DNA from: Odontesthes bonariensis
Taxonomy: Eukaryota > Chordata > Actinopteri > Atheriniformes > Atherinopsidae
Length of the DNA: 64,000 nucleotides
Reading direction: 5' to 3'
Assembly (NCBI RefSeq): GCF_027942865.1
Contig: NC_134507.1
Span: 35,827,711 to 35,891,710 of the forward strand
Under the pieces are notes generated by a model. It was given only the letters and a program-made list of their open reading frames with translations, was not told the origin of the DNA and did not search any database. Shown here in pieces: positions 1-10,665 of this stretch (the first letter of the stretch is position 1; each line of letters begins with the position of its first letter). A program made the translations under genes and the position numbers.

Positions 1-1189
1 TATATTATCTACTTGTTTTCGCCTAAGATTCTCAGAGCAACTCTGAACTCTGATCTGTGTTGTTCTCTCTTGCAAGATATTATTAAAAGCATCTTATCTC
101 CTCAGAAAATAACTGACTCTGTGCCTTACTAAAATTTCCACAATGGCTGAATTCTTTCATTGGAAGCCAAGCTGGAGAAATCCAACTGAAGTTTGGTGGA
201 TTAAAGCCTGCTGTTTAAAGCACAGAGCAACGTCACCTCCCAAAGCCAACCCTGTGACTGGCTCTAAAGGAGAGGAGCCTGTTAGCAGAGGGCCCTGCTC
301 AGAGTCCTGCTTTAGTGAACAACAGCAACCAAGTAAACCTGCGAGACTTCTGTTGGGATCAGACTGATCTATGAGGGCTTAAAGATTCAATAAAGAGAAA
401 CATGCAGCTGAACCTAAATAAAACTTGAACAGAGAACTTACAGGAGAGCTTTTTAATGCTTTTATGCATCAATCTTTACTTCATTGGCTCCCTCCATGGG
501 ATTCAAATTTGGAACATTTTCCTAATAAAAGAAAAAAATGTCAAGGCTCAGAAAGCACCTTTATCATTGTTTTACTGTGTAATATGTAGGATCCATAAAC
601 TCATTTATTACCAGCTCTATCAGCATGGAGAGAATCCCCTGTTCTCCCAAAAGATCCCAGGTGCTGCTCCTGAGGTGTTTCTGTAAGTTTATCACACCAG
701 CTGGTGAAATGATATGAGTCCCTCTACAGTTGTTGTAATGTCAGCTGAGATTCAAACTAAAAGACACATTTTGTGTCTGAAACTGTGAGAGACTGTTCAA
801 GTGGGACTGAAAGCAGATTCAGAGGGTTGTGATGTATGTTTTTCCACCCAAATGATCTGATAACTGTCAGAGATGCAGCAGTGCTATGAAATCCACTTTA
901 GAAGCTGCAGTTATTGGACACAATGAGAGCTGACCATCTCTGTGGCTCAGAGGAAAACTGAGCAACAATATATTTTAGATAACTTATATATTTATATATA
1001 TTATATATATATATTATTTATATATTTATATAACTTACAAATGAGGATATAACGATGCAGCTAACAACAAAGCTAACAATAAGCTACATAGAAGGAAAAG
1101 CATCAGCCAGGCTCTGTCAGAGGTGACAGTGCAGAAACAGAGTGCAGGCATAGAGGGAAGTACAGGTTAAGTGGGAGATTACATTTCTA

Positions 1190-1262
1190 CACCTGAACAG
1201 GGACTTGAACCCTGGACCCTCAGATTAAAAGTCTGATGCTCTACCAACTGAGCTATCCAGGC
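1190..1262 (-). tRNA. tRNA-Lys (UUU)
   Basis: The reverse strand folds as a 73-nt tRNA. It has acceptor GCCTGGA, D arm TAGCTCAGTTGGTAGAGC (box A), anticodon stem CAGAC with loop TTTTAAT giving anticodon TTT, and T arm with GGTTCAAGTCC (box B). It matches the vertebrate tRNA-Lys-TTT pattern closely. The terminal G1:U72 pair (ACCTG instead of GCCTG on the complementary side) is a small weakness. It lies in a roughly 920-bp segment that unit A copy 3 lacks, so it was inserted here or deleted there. Confidence 0.9.
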
Positions 1263-1363
1263 CCTATGAAAGTGTGTCTGAGTGACAGCTCACATCTGAA
1301 ACACTTCCTGAGTCCAAAGCTGTGACGCTGTTTTCTGAACAAATGCCTGGTTGATGTGCACTT

Positions 1364-1903
1364 GTGTTGCAGCCACTGAGCATAAAGAAGAAGGCCTTCA
1401 TGGAGGGAAACAGGGAGTTAAGGAGGAGTGGGAAGAAAAAAGGAAGAGAGCAAGTCGGTGGGAAACTATCTGCAGCAGAACAGTGTGAGGGATGTGTGGT
1501 CAGGAATGGAAAAGCTCACAGGCTTTGGGATAATGTGGGATCAGACAGATGGAAGAGTTCAGACAAACTCAGCATGCTGCTGCCTCCTGCTACAGACCTC
1601 ACATCCTCCATGTACCAACAGCTTCCCTGTCACACCTCAGCACATCTACATGAAACTATCACATCTATAGGAAAATAAACTATGGCCTCATCTGGAATAC
1701 AAACAAAAGAGATGATTGTGGATGTTAGGAGGAGCAGCAGTCAGCTGAACACCGTCTCCATCCTCGGTGAAGAGGTGGTTGAGGATTACAGATACCTGAG
1801 GGTTCACCTGGACAGCAGACTGGACTGGAAATGCAACACTGAGGCTGTCTACAAGATGGGACATTCAGTAAACTGTTCCTATAACTGTATATATGCTAAC
1901 TGA
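1364..1903 (+). pseudogene. Rex1/CR1-like LINE fragment in unit A flank
   Basis: Frames here give LQQNSVRDVWSGMEKLTGFG and then KEMIVDVRRSSSQLNTVSIL with LDSRLDWKCNTEAVYK. These match the inter-domain linker and the thumb region of Rex1/CR1-type LINE reverse transcriptases, and they parallel residues of the fuller LINE at 20,794-22,284 (KEMIVDFRR, VDNRLDWRHNSEAIYK). The fingers and palm between the two parts are missing and frames are shifted, so this is an old internally deleted relic. The same relic is at 40,649-41,188 on the other strand, so it predates duplication of unit A. Confidence 0.75.
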
Positions 1904-2890
1904 GTTGGCATGGGTTGGTGCACTAACACATGTTACAGAGTTTAATATTTCTGCATCTTTTAGTAAAAACAGTAAAGAATGAGTGTATATTTCCAGCCAA
2001 ATTCCCCATAAAGCTGCTCTCATCCACATATTTTTCTGTTTCTTTTGTCAGACGGCTAAACTGAAAATCAGCCCATTAAGACTACGTGTCAACTCGTGGT
2101 CACTTAAAGCATGTCCAGACTGTCGCTCTGCTCTAATAAAATCCTGATTTTGTAACCGCAGCCTCATGTGAGAAAATCACCCTTCCAGTGACTTAAAGAC
2201 AACATGTTGGCAGCGATTTCAGCTGTACTTACATGCAGCGTGATGTCCCACAGAGAAAGTTAGAGGCAGCAGAATGTCAGGAAGGTTTCCTGCACAGTCT
2301 ATCCCGTGCATGTACGCTGGGACAACATGGTGGTCCAGTTAAATGGACGAGTACACCTGGAACTGAAGCTGGACTTACCTGTGCATGCAAGCGTTCTGAA
2401 TGTCCTGATCAAGATAAAAATATGTAACATACAGAACAAAAAGCATACATCTCCAGCTGAAAACATGAAACCTGCATCCTACAAATAAAATGTTCCACTG
2501 GGGTGACCCACCCAAGTTGGTTATTAGGAGGAAATTTCAGAAATATCCTCAAAACCAGTTTGTCTCAGTGTGCAGACTTCAGCTTTTTGTTTTAAGTTTT
2601 GAACAAAGAAAATAGACTCAAATGTAACCTCTCTTCTATGCATATTCAGAACTTATTTAAATCTCTTCCAGAAAAACTCTTGTTTTGATCGTTTTCTTTA
2701 AAATAAAGATTTTTAAAAAGCTAACTGACCATGTGCTCTGTTTTACATATAACACCAGTTATAGAGGTAAACACACAAAGTTAACATATTGACAGGTTTC
2801 AAATATATTTTTCAGTGGCGGCCGTGCTTTGGCTCACTGGGCCTTCAGTGCGGGTTTACCGTCCATTCAGAGTCGCTATTTAAATCCGTC

Positions 2891-2980
2891 CTGAGTGCCC
2901 ACATGGATCTGGATCTCACTAACCGTGCTGTATGCCAATAAACACAGAGAGACAGCTGTTAGAAGACTTTCTTCTGCAGG
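2891..2980 (+). repeat. 90-bp direct repeat, first copy
   Basis: The 90 bases starting CTGAGTGCCCACATGG and ending CTTCTGCAGG recur in the same orientation at 10,576-10,665. A single inverted version is found in unit A copy 3 near 39,570-39,660. The repeat marks a junction consistent with an earlier tandem arrangement of unit A. Confidence 0.9.
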
Positions 2981-3434
2981 TTTCCTTCTGATTTATTATT
3001 TTTAAACACATATTCAGCAGCAGGATGTTTATTCATCAATTAGCCTACTAATAATGAACTATGAGGCATTTCACGTATTGAGAGCGACTTCCATTGTTAT
3101 TGTTATTATTATCACATATATCAGCAGTTCAGAATATTTGATCATTTATATTTATAATTTAATATTTATACATGTAAATAAAATACATAATACTCACAAG
3201 AGTTCCTGATTATTATCTATTTATTGACATAACACTGAGATGCTCCATATGTTAGTGCATTGTTGCCAGTTAACTGCAGCCTCGCACCTTTCAGCAGCAG
3301 CTGTTACCGCTGAGCAATCAGTTCCCTCTGCACTGAGGATCATATGAAAGCAGCTCCTGCAGCTTCAGGTTAGTGTCACCTCAGCAGCAGCAGCGGCAGC
3401 TATTCCTAGGAAAGGCACAGGCCAACAGAAGAGA

Positions 3435-4253
3435 GTGGTTCCCTGGTGGAATAAAGAGTGTGATGAGGCAATTAAGAATAGAAATAAAGCCTTTAGAGTG
3501 TTGAGGCGATTTCCCACTGTTGATAACCTTGTACATTATAAATTCTGTAGGGCGCTGGCCAGGACAGTGGTGAAATCTGCTAAGAAAAGTAGTTGGAGAG
3601 AGTACTGTTCCTCACTGTCAGGGGACACTCCAGTTTCTCAAATGTGGTCCACTGTAAGGAGGATGAACGGTGTAGGTAGGAAGGCGACTGTCCCTGTACT
3701 TGTAGATGATGCTAAGGTAGCAGTGACTCCTGCAGAGAAGGCCAATCTTTTAGTGGAGACATTTAGAAGTGCAGTTTGGACAATTTGGATGAAGAAAGCA
3801 GGGACATGAGGGATCAGCTTGTGAGTCAGTCTGTGTTTCCCCAAGATTCAGTATGTGATGATGTTAACGTTAATGTTTTCTTTTCTATAGATGAATTAAA
3901 GCGAGCCATAGCTGCAGGTAGGAAGACAGCTCCTGGGATGGATAACCTGCATTATGAAATGTTCAACCATGTCTCAGACATCGTTTTGGATGAACTGCTT
4001 AGCCTCATGAATGAAAGCTGGAGGCAAGGTAAGCTGCCAAAGGCGTGGAAGCATGCAGTTGTTATCCCTGTGTTGAAGCCTGGGAAAGACCCTAGCTCCC
4101 CCTCTTCATATAGGCCCATAGCCCTTACTTCTGTTGTGTGCAAGTTAATGGAGCGAATGGTGACTGATAGATTGGTCCATTTTTTTGGAAATAAAGGGAG
4201 CATTGGTAGATTACCAGAGTGGGTTTAGGAAGGGAAGGAGTACTATGGACAAT
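3435..4253 (+). pseudogene. LINE reverse transcriptase, N-terminal part (frameshifted)
   Basis: Two overlapping frames (3,435-3,809 and 3,776-4,228) encode the start of a reverse transcriptase. Visible pieces are GRKTAPGMDNLHYEMFNHV (finger region), LPKAWKHAVVIPVLKPGKDP and SYRPIALTSVVCKLMERMV, all typical of non-LTR enzymes. A frameshift lies near 3,780 and another near 4,195, after which the expected QSGFRKGRSTMDN can be read up to the Harbinger insertion at 4,254. Non-functional. Confidence 0.85.
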
Positions 4254-5261
4254 GGGCCTCATGCAAGAACATTTTCGTATTTTTATTCTAAATTTCTCTT
4301 ACTTTTTTCGTAAGAAGGTCTCGTACGAACACGCCACGTCAGATTCAACAAGCGCTCTTAACTTCGGAAAAAGTGTGTAAACGACCTGCGTAAATGATGA
4401 ATCACACCTGTGCGTATCTTAAGTTCACGTGCACGAGGATAGTAGATTTGCATACTCCACGCCCTAAATGATACCATATAAGGCTGTGCTTCCTCGCTGC
4501 TGTGCCAGGAAGTGTTGAGTGCTGAGAATACGGGCTCTGAGATTAAAGTTCTGCTTACAGAGATCCAAAAAGGAAAATCTGTCATTTTTAGCAGTGTAAG
4601 CAGTGGACGGGACCTGCTAAAGTGAAGAAATGGGAAGCAATTACGAGTGCTGTTAATATAATGTCAGCGAAATAAAAAAAGAAATGGCTTGATATGAAAA
4701 TGGCTTAAAAAAAACGTCTCGCCATGGCCAGGCGATCGATGACTGCAACTAAAGCCGTGCAATCAGTTGTTGCCTCATCATGATGGCACTTTGATGGGGT
4801 GGTCCATGAGGGGGGTCTTCTGGCACCACACCTTCTGGTCTGCCTGGGCTGGTTCAGGTAGTGGGAGACCCTCGTTCATGGCAATATTGCACAAATCTGG
4901 CATGCCTTCTCTGGGCTATTTGCCCCCCGCTGTATCGAGACACACCCACCTGGCCTTCAGCTCAGTGCTTTCCACGACAGCACGGGTGCTTTGATGCGTA
5001 TATGTCTCGTGCTCCAATTATGATTGGCAGTCCAGCCACGGCATGAAAGTCCCTCTTAATTTGTACTTGTTGGACAGTGGTGTATGGGAATCTGATGTAC
5101 CATGGGTGATAAACTGATGAGAGCTTTGATGACTAAGGGGAGCGCAGGACTCACAGAGGACTGGGACACTCCGATCTGTCTCCAATCTCCCTCTGAAAGG
5201 TTCCAGTGGCCAAAAATCCAAGGGTGATGGTCCTGGACGTGTGGTGGAATTGGGTTTGATC

Positions 5262-6358
5262 CAGCGTCGGAAATTAGCGAGGGCCACGGGCCATTTGGCC
5301 CCCAATTTAGCCTAAAATGCCCCCAAAAATCATGCTCGAGGGGCCAAAATTGCCCCCAAGTTTTTGAAACAAATATTTGTACATTATTATAATGTCACAT
5401 TAAACTACAATTTTTATTTTCATTAATTTACCGCCGCGTCTCTTTATTCTCCTGATGGAATGTAAATAAACGATTATTAAGCGAGCGGCGGGAGTAGTTG
5501 GGTTTCCATCCAAGTCGTATCGAATTTAAGAGCGTATTTTGTGAAAATGCTCAAAAAGCAAAGGTCAAAAAATACAATGCACACCGTCACCAGACTACGA
5601 AACACCACCGTTTCGCTTATGGTAAGTGACAACAGACGCTAACTTTTAAGACTTCATCTTTTGTGTGGCTCGTTAGCTAAGGTGTCGAGTTGATAGCTAT
5701 GGTCACCGTCTACATCCTGCAGCAACATACGGCTCTTAGGCAAACACTGAGAGCCGTATGTTGCTGCAGGATGTAGACGGTGACCTTAGCGTCAGGCTAG
5801 CATCAACTCGACACCATAGTTGAGTTGTGTAGTTTGGACTGTGTCACTTCTCGTGTTCCTCGTGCAGAATGTGCAAAAAAAACGACCTGTACTCTCGCTT
5901 TGTCATGCGCATTATATCCTGCTCCGCTCCCGAGTTTTAGCTCTGGTTTTAGTGGTAGGCTATTCATGGGAAACACATGAATGGCACGTTAAGGTCTCGG
6001 CCAAGTCGTAATTAAAAGCAGTTCTTCATTATTTAAGTAAAGAACGTGTAATCTATAGAGTCGATTTGGAGTCGGAGGGGGTGCTCAGCCCTATAGGTTT
6101 TCAGCTTACTTTTATGTTTATGAGGGGCCAGGCAGCCTACCAGTATTGTTCTCATTCTCATAGAAGGCTAAAATTGTTTAAATCAAACCTATACTGATGT
6201 CAGTTTGCTTACGGCTTTCTCCTGTTTTCTGTCTGTAGCTACTACTTCCACACTTCTCTCTGTAAAAGAAATGGCAAGTTTTACATTTATTTGGGTTGGC
6301 AGACGGCAAAGTAATGATGACGTTGTGCATTTAAATCTAAAAATAACATGAAGATCTA

Positions 6359-6393
<35 letters not shown>

Positions 6394-6483
6394 ATGGCCC
6401 CCAAACATTTTGAAAATGCCCCCACTTTTGGGACTGTGGGGGCCAAAATTGCCCCCAAAATATTTTCTTAATTTCATACCCTG
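5262..6483. mobile_element. Non-autonomous hAT-like element inside the Harbinger
   Basis: Bounded by an 8-bp duplication GTTTGATC (5,254-5,261 and 6,484-6,491), with imperfect termini CAGCGTCGGAAATTAG and CAGGGTATGAAATTAAG. Subterminal repeats of TTGGCCCCCA type occur at both ends. Inside are a large hairpin (5,681-5,815) and a poly-T run near 6,361-6,392. No transposase is seen. It interrupts the HARBI1 reading on the reverse strand. Confidence 0.85.
5681..5815. repeat. Hairpin with 36-bp arms
   Basis: Bases 5,701-5,736 (GGTCACCGTC..) and 5,750-5,785 (..GACGGTGACC) are perfect inverted repeats around a 13-base loop. A second, outer pairing GGTGTCGAGTTGAT / ATCAACTCGACACC extends the stem with a bulge. 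Confidence 0.95.
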
Positions 6484-6993
6484 GTTTGATCGGCGTGTTT
6501 CTCTCTGGAGTTGTGGCTCTAGCAATTAAGCTGCATATTTGTAGCAGCACAGTCCTTGGCAATCTAAATCGCGATCTCAGCCATTCGTCTGTCTCCACAC
6601 GCTCTCTTCCAAGAGCCTGACGCGAAGGCATCCAAAGTAGCAAGACAGCCGCTGGTTATATACAGATTCAAATTAACCTTCGATTAGTGCATATTTTAAG
6701 TCAAACAGAATAATGTCAGCATCATTGTTGGGTATAATGTATATATTTATATATGTTTTCTTCAAAGTAATTAAATATACAATCCATTAGTCAAGCAAAC
6801 GTGATTTGTATAACAGCGGACTATTTTACGAAACTCCTACGACAGGTCTAGATCACTCGTAAATTCTGTTCGTACCTGAAAGAAAACGTAAAATACGAAA
6901 AGATTGGTGAATGCGCAAATTCTCTTAAATCACTCGTACGGACGATTTAAGAACAAATCTGTGCGTACGAACGCTTCTTGCATGAGGCCCAAT

Positions 6994-8037
6994 GTGATTG
7001 CTCTTGACTATGAAATAAGGAGAGCTTTTGTTAACAAGGAATCACTCATTGCTGTGTTTTTAGACATAGAGAAGGCCTATGATATGATATGGAGGGAAGG
7101 CCTCCTTTTAAAACTCTTGAGACATGGTGTTAGCGCACAAATTTTTAGTTGGATCAAGAACTTCCTAGAAGGTCGTACTATTCAGGTTAAAGTAGAGCAA
7201 GCCTTCTCTGACGTAGCGTACATAGATAATGGCACTCCGCAGGGAAGCGTAATCAGCCCGATTCTCTTCAACGTTATGATCAATGACATGTTTTTAGACC
7301 TATCCCAAGGGACCGGGAAGTCCTTGTACGCAGATGATGGGGCCCTTTGGGTCAAGGGCAGGAATATCCCTTTTATCTCAAATAAGTTGCAACCCGAGTT
7401 GAATATTGTAGAAAATTGGGCTAGGAAATGGGGTTTTAAGATATCTGTGGTTAAATCTAAATTTGTGGTTTTTAGTCGAAAAAGGAAAATATGTGATGTG
7501 TCTTTGTCTCTTTATGGCTCCCCCATAGAGAAGGTGGAATCTTTCAAATACCTAGGTATGTGGCTCGATAGCAAACTTAATTGGAACAACCATATTTCCA
7601 ATATAATTGCTAAATCTGGCAAGGTGTTAAATGTTTTGAGATGTTTGACTGGGTTTTCTTGGGGGGCGGATAAGGGTACCCTGTTAACCGTATACCAAGC
7701 TATGATAAGGTCTATTTTTGATTATGGGTGTCAGGTATATGGGGCAGCTGCACCTTCTTGTTTAAAAAAGATTGATATTATGCAGTCAAAGGCCCTTAGG
7801 GTCTGCCTTGGTGCGTTCTCCTCCACATCTACCTCTGCACTCCTTGTCGAAACGGGAGAGAAGCCTCTAACGCTAAGGAGAATCCAACTCTCGTTACACT
7901 ACTGGAATAGACTCAGAGAAAGATTGTCTACCTGCCCTACTAGTCATATCTTCACGGACTGCTATGAATTTGGCCCCGAGCAGGCAAGAAATCAGCCTTT
8001 TCTTAAAACAGTGCATGGAATGGGCCAAGGAATTTAA
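6994..8037 (+). pseudogene. LINE reverse transcriptase, palm and thumb part
   Basis: Continues the same enzyme after the Harbinger insertion: VIALDYEIRRAFVNKE, then FLDIEKAYDMIWREG (first catalytic Asp), NGTPQGSVISPILFNVMIND, and the catalytic YADD within SLYADDGALWVKG. The thumb follows (FKYLGMWLDSKLNWNNH). Removing the Harbinger and one AAT restores a continuous MDNVIALD reading. The frame ends near 8,037 and the downstream RNase H lies in another frame, so the polyprotein is broken. Confidence 0.9.
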
Positions 8038-8875
8038 GTTAGTTGACTTGGTTCCAGTTCAGAGTTCATATTGGGGACCTGTCCCTACTTGGCTCCTCCC
8101 CTCTGTACAAGTCGATCTTGGGTTGCACAAAGATAAACACGATGAAGAAGTAGAATTCTCTAGGGATTCTGCTGTGGAATACATCCATCTTAACTGGAAC
8201 TCTTCTTTAAAAATATTCACAGATGGATCTAAAGACCCTGATTCCGGTAGAGTAAGTTGCGCTTTTTGTATCCCAGTGCTCAATATTAAAAAAGGGTACA
8301 GGATAAGTGACAATATGTCTGTATTTACTGCAGAGGCGATGGGCATTTTAAAAGCCCTGCAATGGGTGGTAGAGGCGCAAACTAAACTCGTGTTGATCTG
8401 CTCCGACTCCCTGTCAGTCCTTCGCTGTCTTCAAGTTTATTCTTCTAATGCTCGTCCTGATTTAATCTCTGATATTCTTCTACTGTTGAATGACCTTTAC
8501 AAGAGAAGCTGTTACATCTCATTTCTGTGGGTCCCAGCTCACATGGGTATTGAGGGAAACGAGCTAGTCGACCAATGTGCCAAAGAAAGTTTAGAGAGCA
8601 ATGCAGTTAGTTTGCCAGTCAGGCCTGGTCGAACAGAACTGAGGAGTAAGCTTATGGAGGAAGTGTTCCAGTCATGGCAACTCCAGTGGGGCAGAGATGT
8701 AAAGGGAAGACATCTGTATGAAATTCAGCCGTCTATAAACACTCCGTGTACTGTACCTGGAGTTAGGTCTCAGCAGGTAGTGCTAACACGTCTCAGATTA
8801 GGGCATTGCGCCCTGAATTCTAATTTACACTTGATTCATAAACACAGAGATGGACTCTGTGACGTGTGCAGAGTA
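7964..8875 (+). pseudogene. LINE RNase H domain and C terminus
   Basis: Encodes an RNase H fold: IFTDGSKDPDSG (Asp), FTAEAMGILKAL (Glu), LICSDSLSVL (Asp), and the WVPAHMGIEGNELVDQCAK motif (His and final Asp). A Cys-containing tail LCDVCR follows. The open frame runs on to 8,911 but the last residues come from unit A flank, which confirms truncation at about 8,875. Offset in frame from the upstream reverse transcriptase. Confidence 0.88.
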
Positions 8876-10575
8876 CTATCTTCTGTGGTTGCAAAGGTCT
8901 TCTTTGAATAATTGTAAAGAAGCTTGTGCTACACAAATCAAAAGATGTGGCAGCTACTTTTAGTCAAGTGGCTTGGGAACAAAATTTATAGGCTCAATGT
9001 TGTCACTTACTCTCTACCTGGAAGTAAGTTGGATCAGGTGGTGGGGGCAAACATCTCGTGGAGGACCCTGTTCATGACATCTGAAACAAAGCTGAGTATT
9101 TTTTATTAAATGTATACATTACCATTGAGGTTGGGTCATGGAAACTGAAAGGAGCCTCTCAGCCTCAATTGCAGAGGTGTGGCCAGAAGGTCATCATTGC
9201 CTATCAGGACAGTAGCATAGGACCTGCTTGTGAATATTAGCATGTAGGGAAAAATTCAAACTGAAGAAAAAGGCCTTTTGTGTTGGGTTGTTCAGGAGGT
9301 TGACCTGAAGCAGGTACCAGGTCTCCATGGAAGGGTGGCTGTCAAGCCGTTCATAAGGAGGGGAAACGGGGAGAAAAGGCTGAGCTATGCCAAATGACAC
9401 AAGTGGACTGAAAATCAGTGGCAACAGGTCTGATGGAGGGATGAATCCTCCCCAGAGCCCGGGGAGGGTTAGAATAAATTAATAAATCCACTCTCATGGA
9501 TTCTGTTTTTAACATAACATTTTACAGATCAAACTATTTTGTTCTTCATTTGGATGCAAGAAGACGAGCCAGGTGTTGGAATATATTCAGTTAAGTCGTG
9601 AGCTGTACAACCACACAGTGGACTGTGCACAAAAGCATTCACTATCCTGTCTGGAACATGAACAAACATGTCTGATTAATACTGGGCATAATGCAACAGC
9701 AAATGTTCCATCTATATGTGAGAATCAGCTGTCTTACCTGGTCGTCCCTACAGCAAGGACACTGCCTGTGGGGACTGCTTGCAAATAGTCGACATATACT
9801 GACATATAATTAAAATAAAAACTTCTGTGGACTTGTTTCCACACTTTAAGTCACTCACATTGTTAACCTGCAGGTTGCAGTTTAAACATTAACATGATAA
9901 AGTCTGGTCTTTGTTGGATTTTATGAAAGTAATTCTGAGGACAGATGATGTGAACTACTGTAACAAATGTTAGTTTTCAGAATTAAAACAACCTGGAGAT
10001 ATAAATATTCTCATTTTCATAAATAAATATGAAGTTCAGGTGTGACAGTCAACATTTTACAGTAAAAAATATTTTCTCAGAAACTTAGACCCATATTAAA
10101 AAAGAGCATTATTCAAATAGACATATTTTCCCTTTTAAATGAGTTAAAAATGGAACTTTAACTTCAGTGTATTTTCAGTACAGTTCCACCTCACTGATGG
10201 CTGCTAAAGCCTCCACAGTACAAAGAACAGAAAACAGTCGCCTACAGACTATAAAGTGCTCAAATGTCACATTTCCCATGTTGGAAGTTTGCTGTGTCAC
10301 AGGGAGTCTGTGGGAGTCTTTGGTTGTTCTCACAAGGCAACAAGTTTTCAGGAGGAATGATGGAAATCCACAGAAATCGTCAAGACAAATTTGAGAAACA
10401 CTTCCAGATATGAACAAAATGATGGCACAAGGTGCTTTAAACATTTAACCTCCGTTATGTCCTGTTTAATCAAGTTCATCTGAAATAAATCTAAGATCTC
10501 CTCCATATCACTTAATAAAAGAGCAGCTCTGCATCATGTTGTCTCACGTTTCTACATCTCAGCTCAGATATTAAT
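8876..10575 (+). repeat. Unit A 3' flank, copy 1
   Basis: Matches 20,185-20,640 with 22,330-22,560 (copy 2) and 37,800-35,870 inverted (copy 3). Copy 1 lacks about 230 bp that copies 2 and 3 have after GGTACCAGGT (near 9,321). It includes an open frame at 9,573-9,788 (LEYIQLSRELYNHTVDCAQ.., several Cys) and a reverse frame at 10,444-10,175 (MFKAPCAIILFISGSVSQ..), both also open in copy 3. I recognise neither; they may be chance. Confidence 0.8.
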
Positions 10576-10665
10576 CTGAGTGCCCACATGGATCTGGATC
10601 TCACTAACCGTGCTGTATGCCAATAAACACAGAGAGACAGCTGTTAGAAGACTTTCTTCTGCAGG
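10576..10665 (+). repeat. 90-bp direct repeat, second copy at the end of unit A copy 1
   Basis: Same 90 bases as 2,891-2,980. Unit A copy 3 does not continue into this sequence at the matching point, so here the end of one unit is joined to the interior of another. Immediately after it begins a Harbinger-like remnant (GGGGGTATTCCACGAAGC). Confidence 0.9.

Larger units (their letters stand above)
4254..6990 (-). mobile_element. PIF/Harbinger element inside the LINE
   Basis: Perfect 16-bp terminal inverted repeats (GGGCCTCATGCAAGAA at 4,254 and its complement ending at 6,990) are flanked by a 3-bp duplication AAT (4,251-4,253 and 6,991-6,993). Three-base duplications are the hallmark of PIF/Harbinger. 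The reverse strand holds remnants of a HARBI1-type nuclease: VETDEWLRSRFRLPRTVLLQ (about 6,640-6,500) and, after a nested hAT, ITLGFLATGTFQREIGDRS (about 5,230-5,170), followed by frameshifted pieces down to about 4,750. Confidence 0.9.
3381..8875 (+). mobile_element. I-like LINE fragment, truncated at both ends, hosting a nested Harbinger
   Basis: LINE sequence starts abruptly after GTTAGTGTCAC (3,380). It lacks its endonuclease and begins with the linker VVPWWNKECDEAIKNRNKAF. It is interrupted at 4,254-6,990 by a Harbinger element and resumes with the reverse transcriptase palm and an RNase H domain. It ends inside the C-terminal Cys-rich motif (GLCDVCR), where unit A flank sequence returns (TATCTTCTGTGGTTGC). 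No poly-A or microsatellite tail and no target duplication is seen, so this is a remnant trimmed by deletion. The RT plus RNase H arrangement suggests the I/Nimb group, but I cannot place it more closely. Confidence 0.85.
1..10665 (+). repeat. Unit A copy 1 (gene A lost)
   Basis: Bases from about 200 to 3,380 match 41,460-39,170 inverted, and 8,876-10,580 match 37,800-35,870 inverted. Between these flanks copy 3 and copy 2 hold gene A (about 1.4 kb), but this copy holds a LINE fragment (3,381-8,875). The segment from about 345 to 1,268, with a tRNA-Lys, is absent from copy 3. The 1-1,180 portion otherwise shows no convincing gene, only an AT-rich stretch near 970-1,030. Confidence 0.85.
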
